Part shown: piece after piece, positions 8,573-17,990 of the stretch
Layout of the letters: each line of letters starts with the position of its first letter
Position numbering within the stretch: the stretch's first letter is position 1
Origin: an uncultured Sphingomonas sp.
GTDB taxonomy: Bacteria > Pseudomonadota > Alphaproteobacteria > Sphingomonadales > Sphingomonadaceae
Direction: 5' to 3'
DNA length: 32,563 nt
NCBI GenBank assembly: GCA_902806275.1
Contig: CADCVY010000007.1
Location: forward strand, 1 to 32,563
Made by a program: the position numbers and the translations under genes
Notes under the pieces: model-generated
What the model was told of the DNA's origin: nothing
The model's input: only the letters and a program-made list of their open reading frames with translations
Database searches by the model: none

Positions 8573-9580
8573 TTATTCTTGGCGCAGCCAGCCCGCAAGT
8601 TCGCGGACGACAAGCCGTTCCAGCATGACGATGCTTTCGACGCTGTCGTTGAGGCATTCAAGCAAGGCAAACCGCTCGCCACCCCCTTCGATGAAGGTGT
8701 CCCGGCCACGAATGCCGAGCTCTTCGAGCGTCTCAAGGCAATCGGCCGAGAATCCAGGCGCGGCAATGGCCACCCGCGTGATGCCCTGCTTGCCGTACGC
8801 GGCAAGAACAGTGTCCGTTGCCGGCTCCAGCCACTTGGCGCGGCCGAACCGCGACTGAAAGGCGACATCGATTTCCACGTTCATCTGCTCGCCGAGCAAT
8901 CGCGCCGTTTTCTGGGAGTGGCAGTGGTAGGGATCGCCGAGTTCGAGTGTCCGCTGCGGCATGCCGTGGAAGCTCAGCAGCAATCGTTCCGGTTTGAAGT
9001 CCAACGCCGCCAGCTGTCGTTCCAGATTCGCGCGCAAAGCTTCGATGTACAGTGGATCGTCATGGTAAGGCGGCAGCGTGCGCACCGCCGGCTGCCAGCG
9101 CATCCGCGCCAAGGTGGCGAACACCACGTCGTTCGCGGTCGCTGTAGTTGCTGCGCAATATTGCGGGTAAAGCGGTGCAGCAAGAATGCGCGTGCACCCG
9201 GCCGACATCATCCGCTCTACCGCAGCTGCGATGCCCGGATTGCCGTAGCGCATGGCATATTCGACCCGCACACGATCGCCGATGTGCGCGCGCAGAGCCT
9301 CGGTCTGCCGACGGGCAATGACGGCGAGCGGCGAGCCCTCGTTCATCCAAACCTGCCCGTACGCATGCGCCGACTTCTTGGGGCGCGTACGCAGGATGAT
9401 GCCGTGGAGGATCGGCTTCCACGCGAGCTTCGGGATTTCGATCACGCGCGGGTCGCTGAGGAACTCGGCCAGGTAGCGGCGAACGGCGGCGGCGTCTGGC
9501 GCATCCGGTGTGCCGAGGTTGATCAGCAGCACGCCAATCTTTTGTTCGGGGAACGGTGGATGGTCGCTCGGTGGCTTCAT
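8573..9580 (-). CDS. hemH: Ferrochelatase
   Basis: Inserts Fe2+ into protoporphyrin IX, the last step of protoheme synthesis, at the cytoplasmic face of the inner membrane. The 335-residue protein has the family start (KIGVLLINLGTPDAPD), PLYPQYCAATTAT near 137-148, the active-site histidine in LLSFHGMPQRT (His205) and the conserved acidic segment CLETLEELGIRGR (Glu283). Bacterial ferrochelatases are usually 320-370 residues, so it looks complete. Its ATG overlaps the stop of the upstream molybdenum hydroxylase-like gene by ATGA, which predicts translational coupling. phaB follows after 30 bp. There is no obvious metabolic link between heme and these neighbours. Confidence 0.95.
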   Translation of the reverse strand: MKPPSDHPPFPEQKIGVLLINLGTPDAPDAAAVRRYLAEFLSDPRVIEIPKLAWKPILHGIILRTRPKKSAHAYGQVWMNEGSPLAVIARRQTEALRAHIGDRVRVEYAMRYGNPGIAAAVERMMSAGCTRILAAPLYPQYCAATTATANDVVFATLARMRWQPAVRTLPPYHDDPLYIEALRANLERQLAALDFKPERLLLSFHGMPQRTLELGDPYHCHSQKTARLLGEQMNVEIDVAFQSRFGRAKWLEPATDTVLAAYGKQGITRVAIAAPGFSADCLETLEELGIRGRDTFIEGGGERFALLECLNDSVESIVMLERLVVRELAGWLRQE

Positions 9581-11751
9581 GCCGCGGCAGCCAGGTCGAA
9601 CGGCAGGTCTCGGAGCCGCTTGCCGGTCGCGGAGAAGATGGCGTTGGCCACGGCCGGCGCGAGGACGGTCGTGCCAAGCCCGCTGACGCCGCCCGGCGGA
9701 TCGTTGCTGTTTGATAGCTTCACCACAACTTCCGGACTGTCACCAATGCGCGGCAATGCAATACCGCTCATGGACCGGCTCCGCGCCATCCCGGCAACCC
9801 ATTCCGGCTGCACCGCAGTTGCTTGGCCAAGCGCCCAAATCAGCCCGCCACCAATCTGCTGCGTCACCAGGCTGGCGTTGACCACCCGTCCGCAATCCAC
9901 CGCAGCGACCAATTTGTGGACCCTGACGCGCTGGCCTTCGATGCTGGCGACGGCAACGAGGCCGATGTGCGACCCGAAGGCGGAGCAGCCGGCCAGTCCC
10001 ATGGTGCTTCCGCGCCCGCCGCCGTCCCATTGCGCCGCGCTCGCCGCCGCCTGCAGGCAACGCGCGAGCCGCGGCTGGCCACCGAGCATCGACATGCGGA
10101 AGGCCAGCGGCTCCATACCCGCAGCGCGGGCGAGCTCGTCTACAAAGCTTTCGGTAGCGAAGCATAGCTCGCGCTGCGGCGACCCCCGCATGTAACCGGT
10201 GGCGATCGGCAGTTCGGCGCGGGCGGCCAGCACGCGGACATTCGGGATTGCATATGGGGGGACAGCGCCGTCTATGCCGGTTCGCCCGAGCTTGCCCGAA
10301 GCGTCCGCGCCGGCCAGCCGCGCCAGGGATGATCCAAGGCCGTCGGCAGTCGCAACCCGCATTTGCCAGGCAGCCGTCGGCCCGCCCGGTCCGGGAAGCC
10401 CTGTCATCCGCGCCAACGCGCCGGGAGACAGGCCGTCATGGTTCTGGCTGGTGCTTTGCGGCAGCGTAACCTGCACCGGGCGCTGCATAAGCCGGGCAAG
10501 CTCGATGGCGATTTGCACCGCATCCGCTTCGATCGCCCTCCCGCCCTGATCGCCGACGGGCATCGGGTACAAAATCAGCCTCGCTTCCGACCGGCCCGCA
10601 GCACTCGCCGCGCGGGCCCGCGCGAAGCCGGGCGCTTGCGTCGGCGTCCACACCTCCAGCGCTTCGCCGGTGAAGCGCGCAGTCGCGGTCAGCGGCTCGA
10701 GCCCAAGGTGCTGGGCGGGTGCCACGAAGTAGGTGGCGGCCAGCGCCCGCGCATCTGCCGTGACTTCGTCATAGTCGCCGCGGCTGAACCATTCGTGCGG
10801 ATCGTCCGCGGCCAATGCGTCCTCGAACAAGGGGCGCAGATCGGCTGGGGTGCGGGTGCCAATGAAACGCGGGTTGGCGGCTTCGATGGCCCGTTCGGCC
10901 GCCCACCAACTGTCCGCCACCACCCCGATCCATCCATCGCGGGCTGCAACGTGCCGCACGCCAGGCACTCGCGTCATTGCTTCGCGACTGAAGCCGGTCA
11001 GCCGCCCGCCCGGCGGCGCTAGCCGCGCCGAAGCGAACAGCATCGCTGGCAGGCGGACATCGCCGGCAAACCGCAGGCTGCCGTTGCTCTTCGAGGGGCC
11101 GTCCAAGCGCGGCAGCGGCTTGCCGGAAAGACGCGCCGCCGACGCCTGGCGCAAGGCAACCGGCCCGGGGCTGCGTCCCGCGGCCGCCTCGGCCAACTCG
11201 CCGAATGTGAGCGTCCGGCCGCCACTAGTCACCCGTCCATCCGCCGCTTCGCAATCCTCGCTGGCGACATTCCAGCGGTCGGCGGCAGCGCCGACCAGCA
11301 TCGCGCGGGCGACTGCCGCCGCTTCGCGCATCGGCTGTTCGAAGGCGCGGATAGAGGTCGATCCGGCAGTGATGCGGGTGCGCCCGTCGCCGGCGATCCG
11401 ACGCGCGCGGAGCGGTCCGAAGCCGGCCAGCCAGCCCTCGTCGCGCGCCAGCGGGTTGCCGTATGCGCTGGTTAGCGGTGCCGGTTCGACGCCGACCCTG
11501 TCCCAGGCGGCGCCAAGCTCGTCCGCGACCACCTGCGGCAGGGCTGTCCAGATCCCCTGACCGGTCTCCACCTGCGGCACCGCCACAGTCACCCGGCCGT
11601 CGCGGTCGATCTTGATATAGTTGCCGAACGCCTGCTCACCCGCCTCGGCTTCCAGGTCTCCGTCCAGCCCCCATGGCCAGGCGGCGAAGGCAACGATCAG
11701 GCCGACACCGACACCGCCACCGATCAGCAATGTCCGGCGGTCGACGTTCAA
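9577..11751 (-). CDS. Aldehyde oxidase/xanthine dehydrogenase-family large subunit (IorB-like), motif-degenerate
   Basis: A 724-residue protein of the molybdopterin-binding subunit family, closest in layout to the isoquinoline 1-oxidoreductase beta subunit: WTPTQAPGFARARAA near mid-protein and VLAPAVANAIFSATGKRLRD at the end. The N-terminus [20 protein letters not shown] looks like a short Tat-type signal or signal anchor, so an envelope location is likely. Two expected motifs are altered. The GGGFGRR cofactor loop is replaced by PVGDQGGRAI. The segment where relatives have the catalytic glutamate (GxGE) reads GVSGLGTT at residues 688-695. No 2Fe-2S small subunit lies next to it. It may be inactive, or belong to a divergent subclass with different chemistry. 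ATGA overlaps on both sides place it between an acyl-CoA synthetase and hemH. Confidence 0.8.
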   Translation of the reverse strand: MNVDRRTLLIGGGVGVGLIVAFAAWPWGLDGDLEAEAGEQAFGNYIKIDRDGRVTVAVPQVETGQGIWTALPQVVADELGAAWDRVGVEPAPLTSAYGNPLARDEGWLAGFGPLRARRIAGDGRTRITAGSTSIRAFEQPMREAAAVARAMLVGAAADRWNVASEDCEAADGRVTSGGRTLTFGELAEAAAGRSPGPVALRQASAARLSGKPLPRLDGPSKSNGSLRFAGDVRLPAMLFASARLAPPGGRLTGFSREAMTRVPGVRHVAARDGWIGVVADSWWAAERAIEAANPRFIGTRTPADLRPLFEDALAADDPHEWFSRGDYDEVTADARALAATYFVAPAQHLGLEPLTATARFTGEALEVWTPTQAPGFARARAASAAGRSEARLILYPMPVGDQGGRAIEADAVQIAIELARLMQRPVQVTLPQSTSQNHDGLSPGALARMTGLPGPGGPTAAWQMRVATADGLGSSLARLAGADASGKLGRTGIDGAVPPYAIPNVRVLAARAELPIATGYMRGSPQRELCFATESFVDELARAAGMEPLAFRMSMLGGQPRLARCLQAAASAAQWDGGGRGSTMGLAGCSAFGSHIGLVAVASIEGQRVRVHKLVAAVDCGRVVNASLVTQQIGGGLIWALGQATAVQPEWVAGMARSRSMSGIALPRIGDSPEVVVKLSNSNDPPGGVSGLGTTVLAPAVANAIFSATGKRLRDLPFDLAAAA

Positions 11752-13415
11752 CTGGAATACTGCGCCTTCAGCGAACGACGGTCGATCTTTCCGGTGCCGA
11801 GGCGTGGCAGCGGCTGGTCCGAAAACAGGATCTCTTTTGGCAGCTTGAAGCGTGCCATTCGGCTTTCCAGGAAGCTGCGCAGCTCGCCCTCGCCCATTTC
11901 GGCCCCCTCCTGCAGGTAAAGCACGGCGCAGGGCACTTCGCCCAGCCGCTCATCGGCTTTGCCGAACACGCAGGCTTCGGCAATCGCCTCGCAGGCGTAG
12001 ATCTCGGCCTCGACTTCCGCGGCCGAGATGTTTTCGCCGCCCCGGATGATGATCTCCTTCTTGCGGTCGACGATGAACAGATAGCCGTCCTCGTCGAGAT
12101 AGCCGATGTCGCCGGTGCGGACGTAACCGTCGCGCGTGAACAGGGCTTCGGTCGCTTCCGGGTTGCGCCAGTAACAGCTGATATTGCCCGCGGTGCGGAT
12201 GCCGATCTCGCCGGCCTCCCCGGTTGGCAGCGGGCGGTCGCCGGAGCCGAGGATCGCGACATCAACGAGCGGCTGTTGCGCGCGGCCCGTCGAGGCCGGC
12301 TTGTTGGCGTAATTGCCCCAAAAGTTGCTGCAGCCCGTCGCGTTGGTTTCCGTTAGCCCATAGCCGAGCGCCGGTTGCGCCTGGGGGAACTCCTCCTGCA
12401 GCCGCTCGACATGGCTGATCGGCCGTGGTGCGCCGCCCGCCGTAATGTCCTTGAGCGACGACAAGTCGTATTTGTCGCGGTCGGGATGGGTCATGAGTTC
12501 CAGGCTCATGGTCGGCACGCCGACGAAATAGGTGATTTTTTCCTTTTCGATCAGCCGCAGCGCTTCGCCCGCATCCCACTTGGGCATGACCACCATGCAG
12601 CGGCTGACGACGAAGCTGTTGAGCATCACGGGCACTTCGCCGGTGACGTGGAACAGCGGTACGCTCAGCAAGGTCCGCGGCGGCGACGTCGGTGCACGGC
12701 CCTCCTCGGTCAGGACGCCGAGCAGCACCATCAGGCCGCTTGCATAAGCATAGGTGGCGGTGGTCACGGCTCGGTGCGTCGATAGCGCGCCCTTGGCGTC
12801 CCCGGTCGACCCGGATGTGAATAGAATCGTGGCGTCGTCGTCGGGGTCGATGTCCGGAAGCGCATGGCGTTCGTCGCCGTTGCCGAGCAGTTCAGCGATC
12901 GCTTCCTCGACCGGCCGCTCGATCGCTAGGGCAACCAAGTCGCAGTCATAACCCGCAGCTGCAATCCGCTTGGCGCGCGGCGCGTCGGCCAGCACCAGCT
13001 TCGGCTCGGTGAGCTTCAGCGCATGGGCAAGCTCGTTGCTCTCCCACCAGCCGTTGATCAGGGTGGCGATGCCGCCCGCCCTCACCGCGGCCATGTAGCC
13101 GACGATCCACGATGGGCAGTTGCGCATGGCGATGCCGATGCGGTCACCCTTCACGATGCCACGTCCGACCAAGGCGTGGGCGAGGCGATCCGAGACTCGC
13201 TCCAGGTCGCCAAAGGTCAGCCGCTCGTCACCGGCGACGACGGCTTCGGCCTGAGCGTTGAGCGCGCAGAAGGTCGCGAAAAACGACGGCAGGGTCGCCG
13301 GAAAGTTGGTGACGATCGCACGGCCTTGCGCGTCCTCCCCGATCGCCAGCCGTCCACCGGGCCCGGTGACGGCGCTCAGGACGGCATCGAAACGGCGATC
13401 GAGCTCGGTCGGCAT
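11748..13415 (-). CDS. Acyl-CoA synthetase (AMP-dependent ligase)
   Basis: A 555-residue class I adenylate-forming enzyme, expected to activate a carboxylic acid to acyl-AMP and then acyl-CoA. Core motifs are all present: P-loop [13 protein letters not shown] at 197-209, GYGLTE at 351-356, RTGD at 433-436, the hinge [14 protein letters not shown] at 450-463, and [12 protein letters not shown] at 538-549 with catalytic Lys543. The substrate could be a medium- or long-chain fatty acid or an aromatic acid; sequence alone does not decide. The start is the ATG at 13415 ([10 protein letters not shown]). The frame stays open to 14261, but that extension runs antisense through lgt and looks nothing like a ligase N-terminus. 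The stop overlaps the downstream gene's start as ATGA. Confidence 0.9.
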   Translation of the reverse strand: MPTELDRRFDAVLSAVTGPGGRLAIGEDAQGRAIVTNFPATLPSFFATFCALNAQAEAVVAGDERLTFGDLERVSDRLAHALVGRGIVKGDRIGIAMRNCPSWIVGYMAAVRAGGIATLINGWWESNELAHALKLTEPKLVLADAPRAKRIAAAGYDCDLVALAIERPVEEAIAELLGNGDERHALPDIDPDDDATILFTSGSTGDAKGALSTHRAVTTATYAYASGLMVLLGVLTEEGRAPTSPPRTLLSVPLFHVTGEVPVMLNSFVVSRCMVVMPKWDAGEALRLIEKEKITYFVGVPTMSLELMTHPDRDKYDLSSLKDITAGGAPRPISHVERLQEEFPQAQPALGYGLTETNATGCSNFWGNYANKPASTGRAQQPLVDVAILGSGDRPLPTGEAGEIGIRTAGNISCYWRNPEATEALFTRDGYVRTGDIGYLDEDGYLFIVDRKKEIIIRGGENISAAEVEAEIYACEAIAEACVFGKADERLGEVPCAVLYLQEGAEMGEGELRSFLESRMARFKLPKEILFSDQPLPRLGTGKIDRRSLKAQYSS

Positions 13416-13475
13416 CTTCGGATCTCGGCTCCTTTGCCCTTTGCGGCACCGCCCCTTATGAGGCTCCGTCCGCTC

Positions 13476-13482
13476 AGGGGGA
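13476..13482 (+). promoter_or_regulatory. Ribosome binding site supporting a TTG start for lgt
   Basis: AGGGGGA lies 5 bases before TTG 13488 and is the strongest Shine-Dalgarno near the lgt N-terminus. The only in-frame ATG (13458) lies upstream of this site and has no comparable one. Confidence 0.55.
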
Positions 13483-13487
13483 AGTCC

Positions 13488-14366
13488 TTGCAAACCGCCC
13501 AAAACAGCCAGTTCATCGAGTTTCCGGACCTCAATCTGTCGCCGATCGCGCTCAGCATTGGGCCGTTCGACCTGCGCTGGTATAGCCTGGCTTACCTCGC
13601 GGGCATCTTCATCGGCTATTGGTACCTGCTCAAGCTGCTCAAGCAGCCGGGCGCGCCTATGGCCCGCCGCCACTCCGACGACCTCGTTTTCTACGCTGCT
13701 CTCGGTATCATCCTCGGCGGGCGGCTCGGCTACGTGCTGTTCTACAATCTTGGCGAATACCTCCAGAACCCGATCGAAATCTTCAAGCTTTGGGACGGCG
13801 GCATGTCGTTCCACGGCGGCGTCATCGGCACGTCGCTTGGGCTGATGTATCTCGCCCGCAAGGAGAAGCTGAACTGGCTGCGCATTCACGATTATGTGGC
13901 CTGCTGCGTGCCGTTCGGTCTGTTCTTCGGCCGGCTGGCCAACTTCGTGAACCAGGAATTGTGGGGCGCGCCGACACAAGTGCCCTGGGGCGTGCGTTTC
14001 GTTGAGATGACTCAGGTCGGGCCCATCCTTGGACCGCCGCGCCACCCGAGCCAGCTCTATGAAGCGGCCCTCGAGGGCCTGGTGCTGTTCGCCATTCTCG
14101 CCTGGATGTTCTGGCGGACGCAGGCGCGTTACGAACCGGGCAAGCTGGTCGGTGCCTTTATCTTCTTCTACGGCCTGTTCCGCTTCGCTATCGAGTTCAT
14201 CCGCGAGCCGGACCAGCAGCTGATCGGTTTCACCAATGCCACCGGGCTCCACATGGGCCAATGGCTGTCGCTGCCGATGATCCTCGGCGGCCTGTACCTG
14301 ATGCTCACGGCCAAGCGCCGGCGGGTACGGGTGGAGCCGATTGCCGGGACCGCCTCCGTCGCGTGA
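13488..14366 (+). CDS. lgt: Prolipoprotein diacylglyceryl transferase
   Basis: Transfers diacylglycerol from phosphatidylglycerol to the lipobox cysteine of prolipoproteins, the first step of lipoprotein maturation, in the inner membrane. The 292-residue polytopic protein has the family features: [12 protein letters not shown] near 29-40, [19 protein letters not shown] with the essential histidine at about 109, the Lgt signature [13 protein letters not shown] at 148-160, and [12 protein letters not shown]. The TTG start is chosen on its Shine-Dalgarno; an in-frame ATG at 13458 would add ten residues. The gene is divergent from the acyl-CoA synthetase (72 bp between starts) and heads a four-gene chain. 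It overlaps the methyltransferase gene as GTGA. Confidence 0.95.
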   Translation: MQTAQNSQFIEFPDLNLSPIALSIGPFDLRWYSLAYLAGIFIGYWYLLKLLKQPGAPMARRHSDDLVFYAALGIILGGRLGYVLFYNLGEYLQNPIEIFKLWDGGMSFHGGVIGTSLGLMYLARKEKLNWLRIHDYVACCVPFGLFFGRLANFVNQELWGAPTQVPWGVRFVEMTQVGPILGPPRHPSQLYEAALEGLVLFAILAWMFWRTQARYEPGKLVGAFIFFYGLFRFAIEFIREPDQQLIGFTNATGLHMGQWLSLPMILGGLYLMLTAKRRRVRVEPIAGTASVA

Positions 14367-15340
14367 CCCCGTTCGAGCGGGGGCTGCGGGAGCGGATTGC
14401 GACTGACGGACCGATCACCGTCGAGGCCTACATGGACGCCTGCAACAGCTATTATTATGCCACCCGCGACCCGCTCGGCGCTCGGGGCGACTTCACCACG
14501 GCCCCGGAAGTCAGCCAGATGTTCGGCGAACTGGTCGGGGCCGCGCTGGCGGATTGCTGGACTCGAGCCGGATCGCCGGCTGACGCCCTCTATGCCGAAC
14601 TCGGCCCCGGCCGCGGGACGCTTGCTGCCGACGCGCTGAAGGTGCTGCGGTCGGCCGGGTTCGCGGGCGAAGTCCACTTGGTAGAGACCAGTCCCGTCCT
14701 CCACGACCTCCAGGCGCGATCTGTCCCCGATGCCCAATGGCACGACAGCATCCATGCACTGCCAGACCGGCCGCTGCTGCTGGTCGCGAACGAGTTCCTA
14801 GACGCCTTGCCGGTCCGCCAATTCGTCGGCGTCAGCGAGCGGCACGTGATCTCCCTTAGCGGCGGGCTCGCGTTCGACCGCGATGGAGAGATCGTCGAGC
14901 GCTCGCCCCAGCGCGAAGCTGCGGTCCGTCAGATCGCTCAACGGTTGGTGCGGGATGGCGGGGTCGGTTTGCTAATCGACTATGGCCACGAGCGCAGCGC
15001 CCCCGGCGATACACTGCAGGCTGTGCGTGGGCACGCTTTTGCGCCCGTTTTCGACAAGCCGGGCGAGCAGGACCTCACTTCTCATGTCGATTTTGGAGCA
15101 GTGTCGCGCGCTGTGACGGCGGCGGGCGCGTCGCTCACGGCGCTTGCCACGCAACGCGAATGGCTCAACCGGCTCAGCATCGGGGCGCGCGCCGCCACGT
15201 TGGCCAACGCCAATCCGGAGCGTGCCGCCGAACTCGCGGCAGCGGTCCAGCGGCTGACCGGCCGCGACCGGATGGGCGAGCTGTTCAAGGTGATGGCGGT
15301 ACACGCGCCGCAATGGCCAGAGCCGGCGGGTTTCGCATGA
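14363..15340 (+). CDS. SAM-dependent methyltransferase, MidA/NDUFAF7 family
   Basis: A 325-residue class I methyltransferase. In mitochondria the NDUFAF7/MidA family methylates an arginine of complex I subunit NDUFS2; the bacterial substrate is not firmly known. Family segments are seen: [18 protein letters not shown] near 42-59, the SAM loop [15 protein letters not shown] near 78-92, and [16 protein letters not shown], followed by [10 protein letters not shown] and [11 protein letters not shown]. The GTG start overlaps the lgt stop (GTGA), and the stop overlaps the next ATG (ATGA), so translation is probably coupled through the cluster. The lgt-MidA-pgeF order is common in alphaproteobacteria. 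Confidence 0.9.
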   Translation: MTPFERGLRERIATDGPITVEAYMDACNSYYYATRDPLGARGDFTTAPEVSQMFGELVGAALADCWTRAGSPADALYAELGPGRGTLAADALKVLRSAGFAGEVHLVETSPVLHDLQARSVPDAQWHDSIHALPDRPLLLVANEFLDALPVRQFVGVSERHVISLSGGLAFDRDGEIVERSPQREAAVRQIAQRLVRDGGVGLLIDYGHERSAPGDTLQAVRGHAFAPVFDKPGEQDLTSHVDFGAVSRAVTAAGASLTALATQREWLNRLSIGARAATLANANPERAAELAAAVQRLTGRDRMGELFKVMAVHAPQWPEPAGFA

Positions 15341-15852
15341 TCGCCTACGAAAGGCCGACCGTCACGACGCATGGCGGAGCGCTCAACGCCATGGCGCAGC
15401 GCTGCTTTGTGGAGACGTTTGCGCATCTTTACTGCGAACGGGACCTCAAAAGCTTCCTCGCCTCCGCTTACGGGCCCGACGGCCTGCGCAAGGACCTTGC
15501 CGACCTGCGGTTCGACTGGCGGGTGGCAACCAGTGGCGGCCAAGTCGTCGGCTACGTGAAGACCGGGCCGCTCGGCCTTCCGGCACCCGATCCGCTGCCC
15601 GGCGCCCTGGAACTCAAGCAGATGTATGTGCTTAAGGACTGGCAGGGCGCCGGCATTGCCGCCGAACTGATGGAGTGGGCGATCGCCAGAGTAGGGGAGC
15701 GGGGCGCTCCGGAGCTGTACTTGTCGGTGTTCGACCACAACCACCGCGCCAAGCGGTTCTACACACGCTACGGCTTCGCCGATGTCGGTCCGTGCACGTT
15801 CCGCGTGGGCGATCAGATCGACGACGACCGCATGTGGCGGCGGACGCTGTGA
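15337..15852 (+). CDS. GNAT-family N-acetyltransferase
   Basis: A 171-residue GNAT protein that should transfer an acetyl group from acetyl-CoA to an amine; its acceptor is unknown. The acetyl-CoA site is visible as LKQMYVLKDWQGAGIAAELM (residues 93-112, with QGAGIA the pyrophosphate loop). LSVFDHNHRAKRFYTRYGF near 129-147 is the usual C-terminal motif. The ATG overlaps the methyltransferase stop (ATGA), and its own stop overlaps the pgeF GTG, so it is embedded in the lgt-pgeF chain. Confidence 0.88.
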   Translation: MIAYERPTVTTHGGALNAMAQRCFVETFAHLYCERDLKSFLASAYGPDGLRKDLADLRFDWRVATSGGQVVGYVKTGPLGLPAPDPLPGALELKQMYVLKDWQGAGIAAELMEWAIARVGERGAPELYLSVFDHNHRAKRFYTRYGFADVGPCTFRVGDQIDDDRMWRRTL

Positions 15853-16625
15853 GCAAGGTGGAAGTGATCCGCGCGCCTGCGCTTGGTGCGGTGCCGCACG
15901 GGTTCCTCGGGCGCCGCGGCGGGGTCTCGAGCGGTGCGCTGGCGGGCCTTAACGTCGGCTACGGCAGCAACGACGACCGCGACGCCATTGCCGAGAACCG
16001 CCGGCGGGCCATCCACGCATTGCTTCCCGGCGCCAGGCTGGCGACCGTTCATCAGCTCCATTCGGCTGACGTCGTCGTCGCCAAGCAGCCGTGGCCGCAG
16101 GCCGAGCGTCCGCACGCCGATGCGATGGTCACCGACCGGCCCAACCTGCTGCTCGGCATCCTCACCGCCGACTGCGCCCCGGTGTTGCTGGCCGATGTGG
16201 AGGCGGGTGTGGTCGGCGCGGCCCACGCTGGGTGGCGCGGGGCGCTTGCGGGGGTGACCGATGCGGTCATCGGGACGATGGAGCGGCTCGGCGCCCGGCG
16301 CGAGCGGATCGCGGCGGCGGTCGGGCCCTGCATCGCCATGCCGTCTTACGAGGTCGACGATGCTTTTCGAGCGCGCTTCCTCGATGCCGATCCGGCGAAC
16401 GCGCGCTTCTTCGCAACGGTAAATGGCGAACGGCCGCACTTCGACTTGGAAGCCTATGTTGTCGGCCGTCTGCAAAGTGCCGGCATCGTGGCCATCGAAG
16501 CGCTCCACCTCGACACCTATGCGAATGCGGCCCGCTTTTTCAGCTTTCGCCGCGCGACCCACCGTGGTGAGGCGGACTATGGGCGACAAGTGAGCCTTAT
16601 CGGTTTCGCGCCAAGTTCAGCTTGA
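15849..16625 (+). CDS. pgeF: Peptidoglycan editing factor PgeF (YfiH/laccase-domain protein)
   Basis: A 258-residue protein of the Cu-oxidase_4 / YfiH family. In E. coli, PgeF removes wrongly incorporated L-serine-containing precursors from peptidoglycan synthesis; some homologues are reported to act on purine nucleosides. The metal-site residues are present: VHQLHSADV (His71), LTADCAPVLL (Cys109) and AAHAGWRGAL (His126). The family pattern VGPCIAMPSYEV follows, and RFFSFRRATHRGE lies near the end. The GTG start overlaps the preceding TGA. This is the last gene of the lgt chain. Confidence 0.9.
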   Translation: MSKVEVIRAPALGAVPHGFLGRRGGVSSGALAGLNVGYGSNDDRDAIAENRRRAIHALLPGARLATVHQLHSADVVVAKQPWPQAERPHADAMVTDRPNLLLGILTADCAPVLLADVEAGVVGAAHAGWRGALAGVTDAVIGTMERLGARRERIAAAVGPCIAMPSYEVDDAFRARFLDADPANARFFATVNGERPHFDLEAYVVGRLQSAGIVAIEALHLDTYANAARFFSFRRATHRGEADYGRQVSLIGFAPSSA

Positions 16626-16642
16626 CCCTGTTCCGAACGGGG
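16626..16642 (+). terminator. Hairpin directly after pgeF
   Basis: CCCTGTT-CCG-AACGGGG folds into a seven-pair stem (one G-U) starting at the base after the pgeF stop. There is no T-run, so it may be a weak or Rho-assisted terminator, or an mRNA end-protecting hairpin, rather than a classical terminator. Confidence 0.35.
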
Positions 16643-16673
16643 CCCTAGCGCTCGCCCCATCAGGAGATCCGCC

Positions 16674-17981
16674 TTGCCGACCGAAGACGATATCAGCGGC
16701 GCCCCGCACCAGCGCGCGCCCAAGCCGACCCCGACCACCATCGGCAATCACAAGCTGACGCCATCGACTCTGATGATGGGCTACGGCTTCGATCCGGAGC
16801 TTAGCGAAGGCTCGCTCAAGCCCCCAATCTTCCTGACGTCCACCTTCGTGTTCGAGAATGCGGCGGCCGGGAAGCGCTTTTTCGAAGGCGTGACGGGCAA
16901 GCGCCCGGGCGGGGCCGAAGGCCTGATCTACTCGCGATTCAACGGTCCCAACCAGGAGATCCTCGAGGACCGCCTGGCAATCTGGGAGAATGCCGACGAC
17001 GCACTGGCATTTTCCAGCGGGATGTCGGCCATCGCAACGCTGTTGCTGACGTTCGTCCGGCCCGGCGATGTCGTCGTCCACTCCGGCCCGCTTTACGCCG
17101 CCACCGAAACGCTGATCGCCAAGATCCTGGGTCAGTTCGGCGTTGCCTGGATCGACTTTCCGTCAGGCGCCACTCGCGAGGAGATCGATGCCGCCATTGC
17201 TCGCGCAAAGGGTCAGGGCCGCGTGTCGCTCATCTATCTCGAAAGCCCCGCTAACCCGACCAACCAGCTGGTCGACGTTGAGGCGGTCGCCGCTGCCCGC
17301 GATGCCGCGTTCGCTGGCGATGAGCGGCCGCCGATTGCCATCGACAACACCTTCCTCGGGCCGCTATGGGCCAAGCCGATCGGACAGGGCGCAGATCTGT
17401 CGGTCTACAGCCTGACCAAATATGCCGGGGGCCACAGCGACCTGGTTGCCGGCGGCCTGGTCGGCGACGGTAAGCTAATCAACCAGATTCGCATGATGCG
17501 GAACACCATCGGCACCATCTGCGACCCGAACACCGCGTGGATGCTGCTGCGCAGCCTCGAAACGCTCGAGCTCAGGATGGAGCGGGCAGGGGAGAATGCG
17601 CGCAAGGTCTGCGACTTCCTGCGTGATCATCCCAAGGTCGAAAAGGTCGGCTATCTCGGCTTTCTCGAGGCAGGCTCGCGCCAAGCCGACATTTACGCGC
17701 GCCATTGCACCGGCGCCGGCTCCACTTTCTCGCTCTATCTGAAGGGCGGCGAGAAGGAAGCGTTCGCCTTCCTCGACCATCTCACCATCGCCAACCTCGC
17801 GGTCAGCCTCGGCGGCACGGAAACGCTGGCCAGCGCGCCGGCCGCAATGACCCATCTGTCGGTACCCGAGGAGCGCAAGCAGCAGCTGGACATCACCGAC
17901 AATCTGGTGCGCATTTCGATCGGAATCGAAGATCCCGACGACCTGATCGCGGACTTCGCGAACGCACTGAACGCGGTCTAA
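16674..17981 (+). CDS. Cystathionine gamma-synthase / methionine gamma-lyase family PLP enzyme
   Basis: A 435-residue Cys/Met-metabolism PLP enzyme, cytoplasmic and probably tetrameric. Conserved parts: IYSRFNGPNQEILEDRLA near 85-102, AFSSGMSAIATLL, YLESPANPTNQLVD (188-201), AIDNTFLGPLWAKP, and the Schiff-base lysine Lys249 in SVYSLTKYAGGHSDLVAGG. The reaction (gamma-synthase, beta/gamma-lyase or sulfhydrylation) cannot be fixed from sequence; the roughly 30-residue N-terminal extension and the GVTGKRPGGAEGLIYSRF insertion are typical of a proteobacterial subgroup with unclear specificity. The TTG start is supported by AGGAG at 16662-16666. I looked for a SAM-II riboswitch in the short leader and saw none. 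Confidence 0.88.
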   Translation: MPTEDDISGAPHQRAPKPTPTTIGNHKLTPSTLMMGYGFDPELSEGSLKPPIFLTSTFVFENAAAGKRFFEGVTGKRPGGAEGLIYSRFNGPNQEILEDRLAIWENADDALAFSSGMSAIATLLLTFVRPGDVVVHSGPLYAATETLIAKILGQFGVAWIDFPSGATREEIDAAIARAKGQGRVSLIYLESPANPTNQLVDVEAVAAARDAAFAGDERPPIAIDNTFLGPLWAKPIGQGADLSVYSLTKYAGGHSDLVAGGLVGDGKLINQIRMMRNTIGTICDPNTAWMLLRSLETLELRMERAGENARKVCDFLRDHPKVEKVGYLGFLEAGSRQADIYARHCTGAGSTFSLYLKGGEKEAFAFLDHLTIANLAVSLGGTETLASAPAAMTHLSVPEERKQQLDITDNLVRISIGIEDPDDLIADFANALNAV

Positions 17982-17990
17982 TGGGTAAAC

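Noticed and set aside
7829-10195. Long plus-strand open frame across phaB, hemH and part of the molybdenum-type gene
   Set aside because: It is antisense to three clear genes with intact motifs and its product resembles nothing; a high-GC shadow frame.
13416-14261. N-terminal extension of the acyl-CoA synthetase frame
   Set aside because: It lies antisense to lgt, has no similarity to ligase N-termini, and the [10 protein letters not shown] start fits the family.
16626-16673. Possible SAM riboswitch before the PLP enzyme
   Set aside because: The leader is only 48 bases and shows one hairpin, without SAM-II-like pseudoknot elements.
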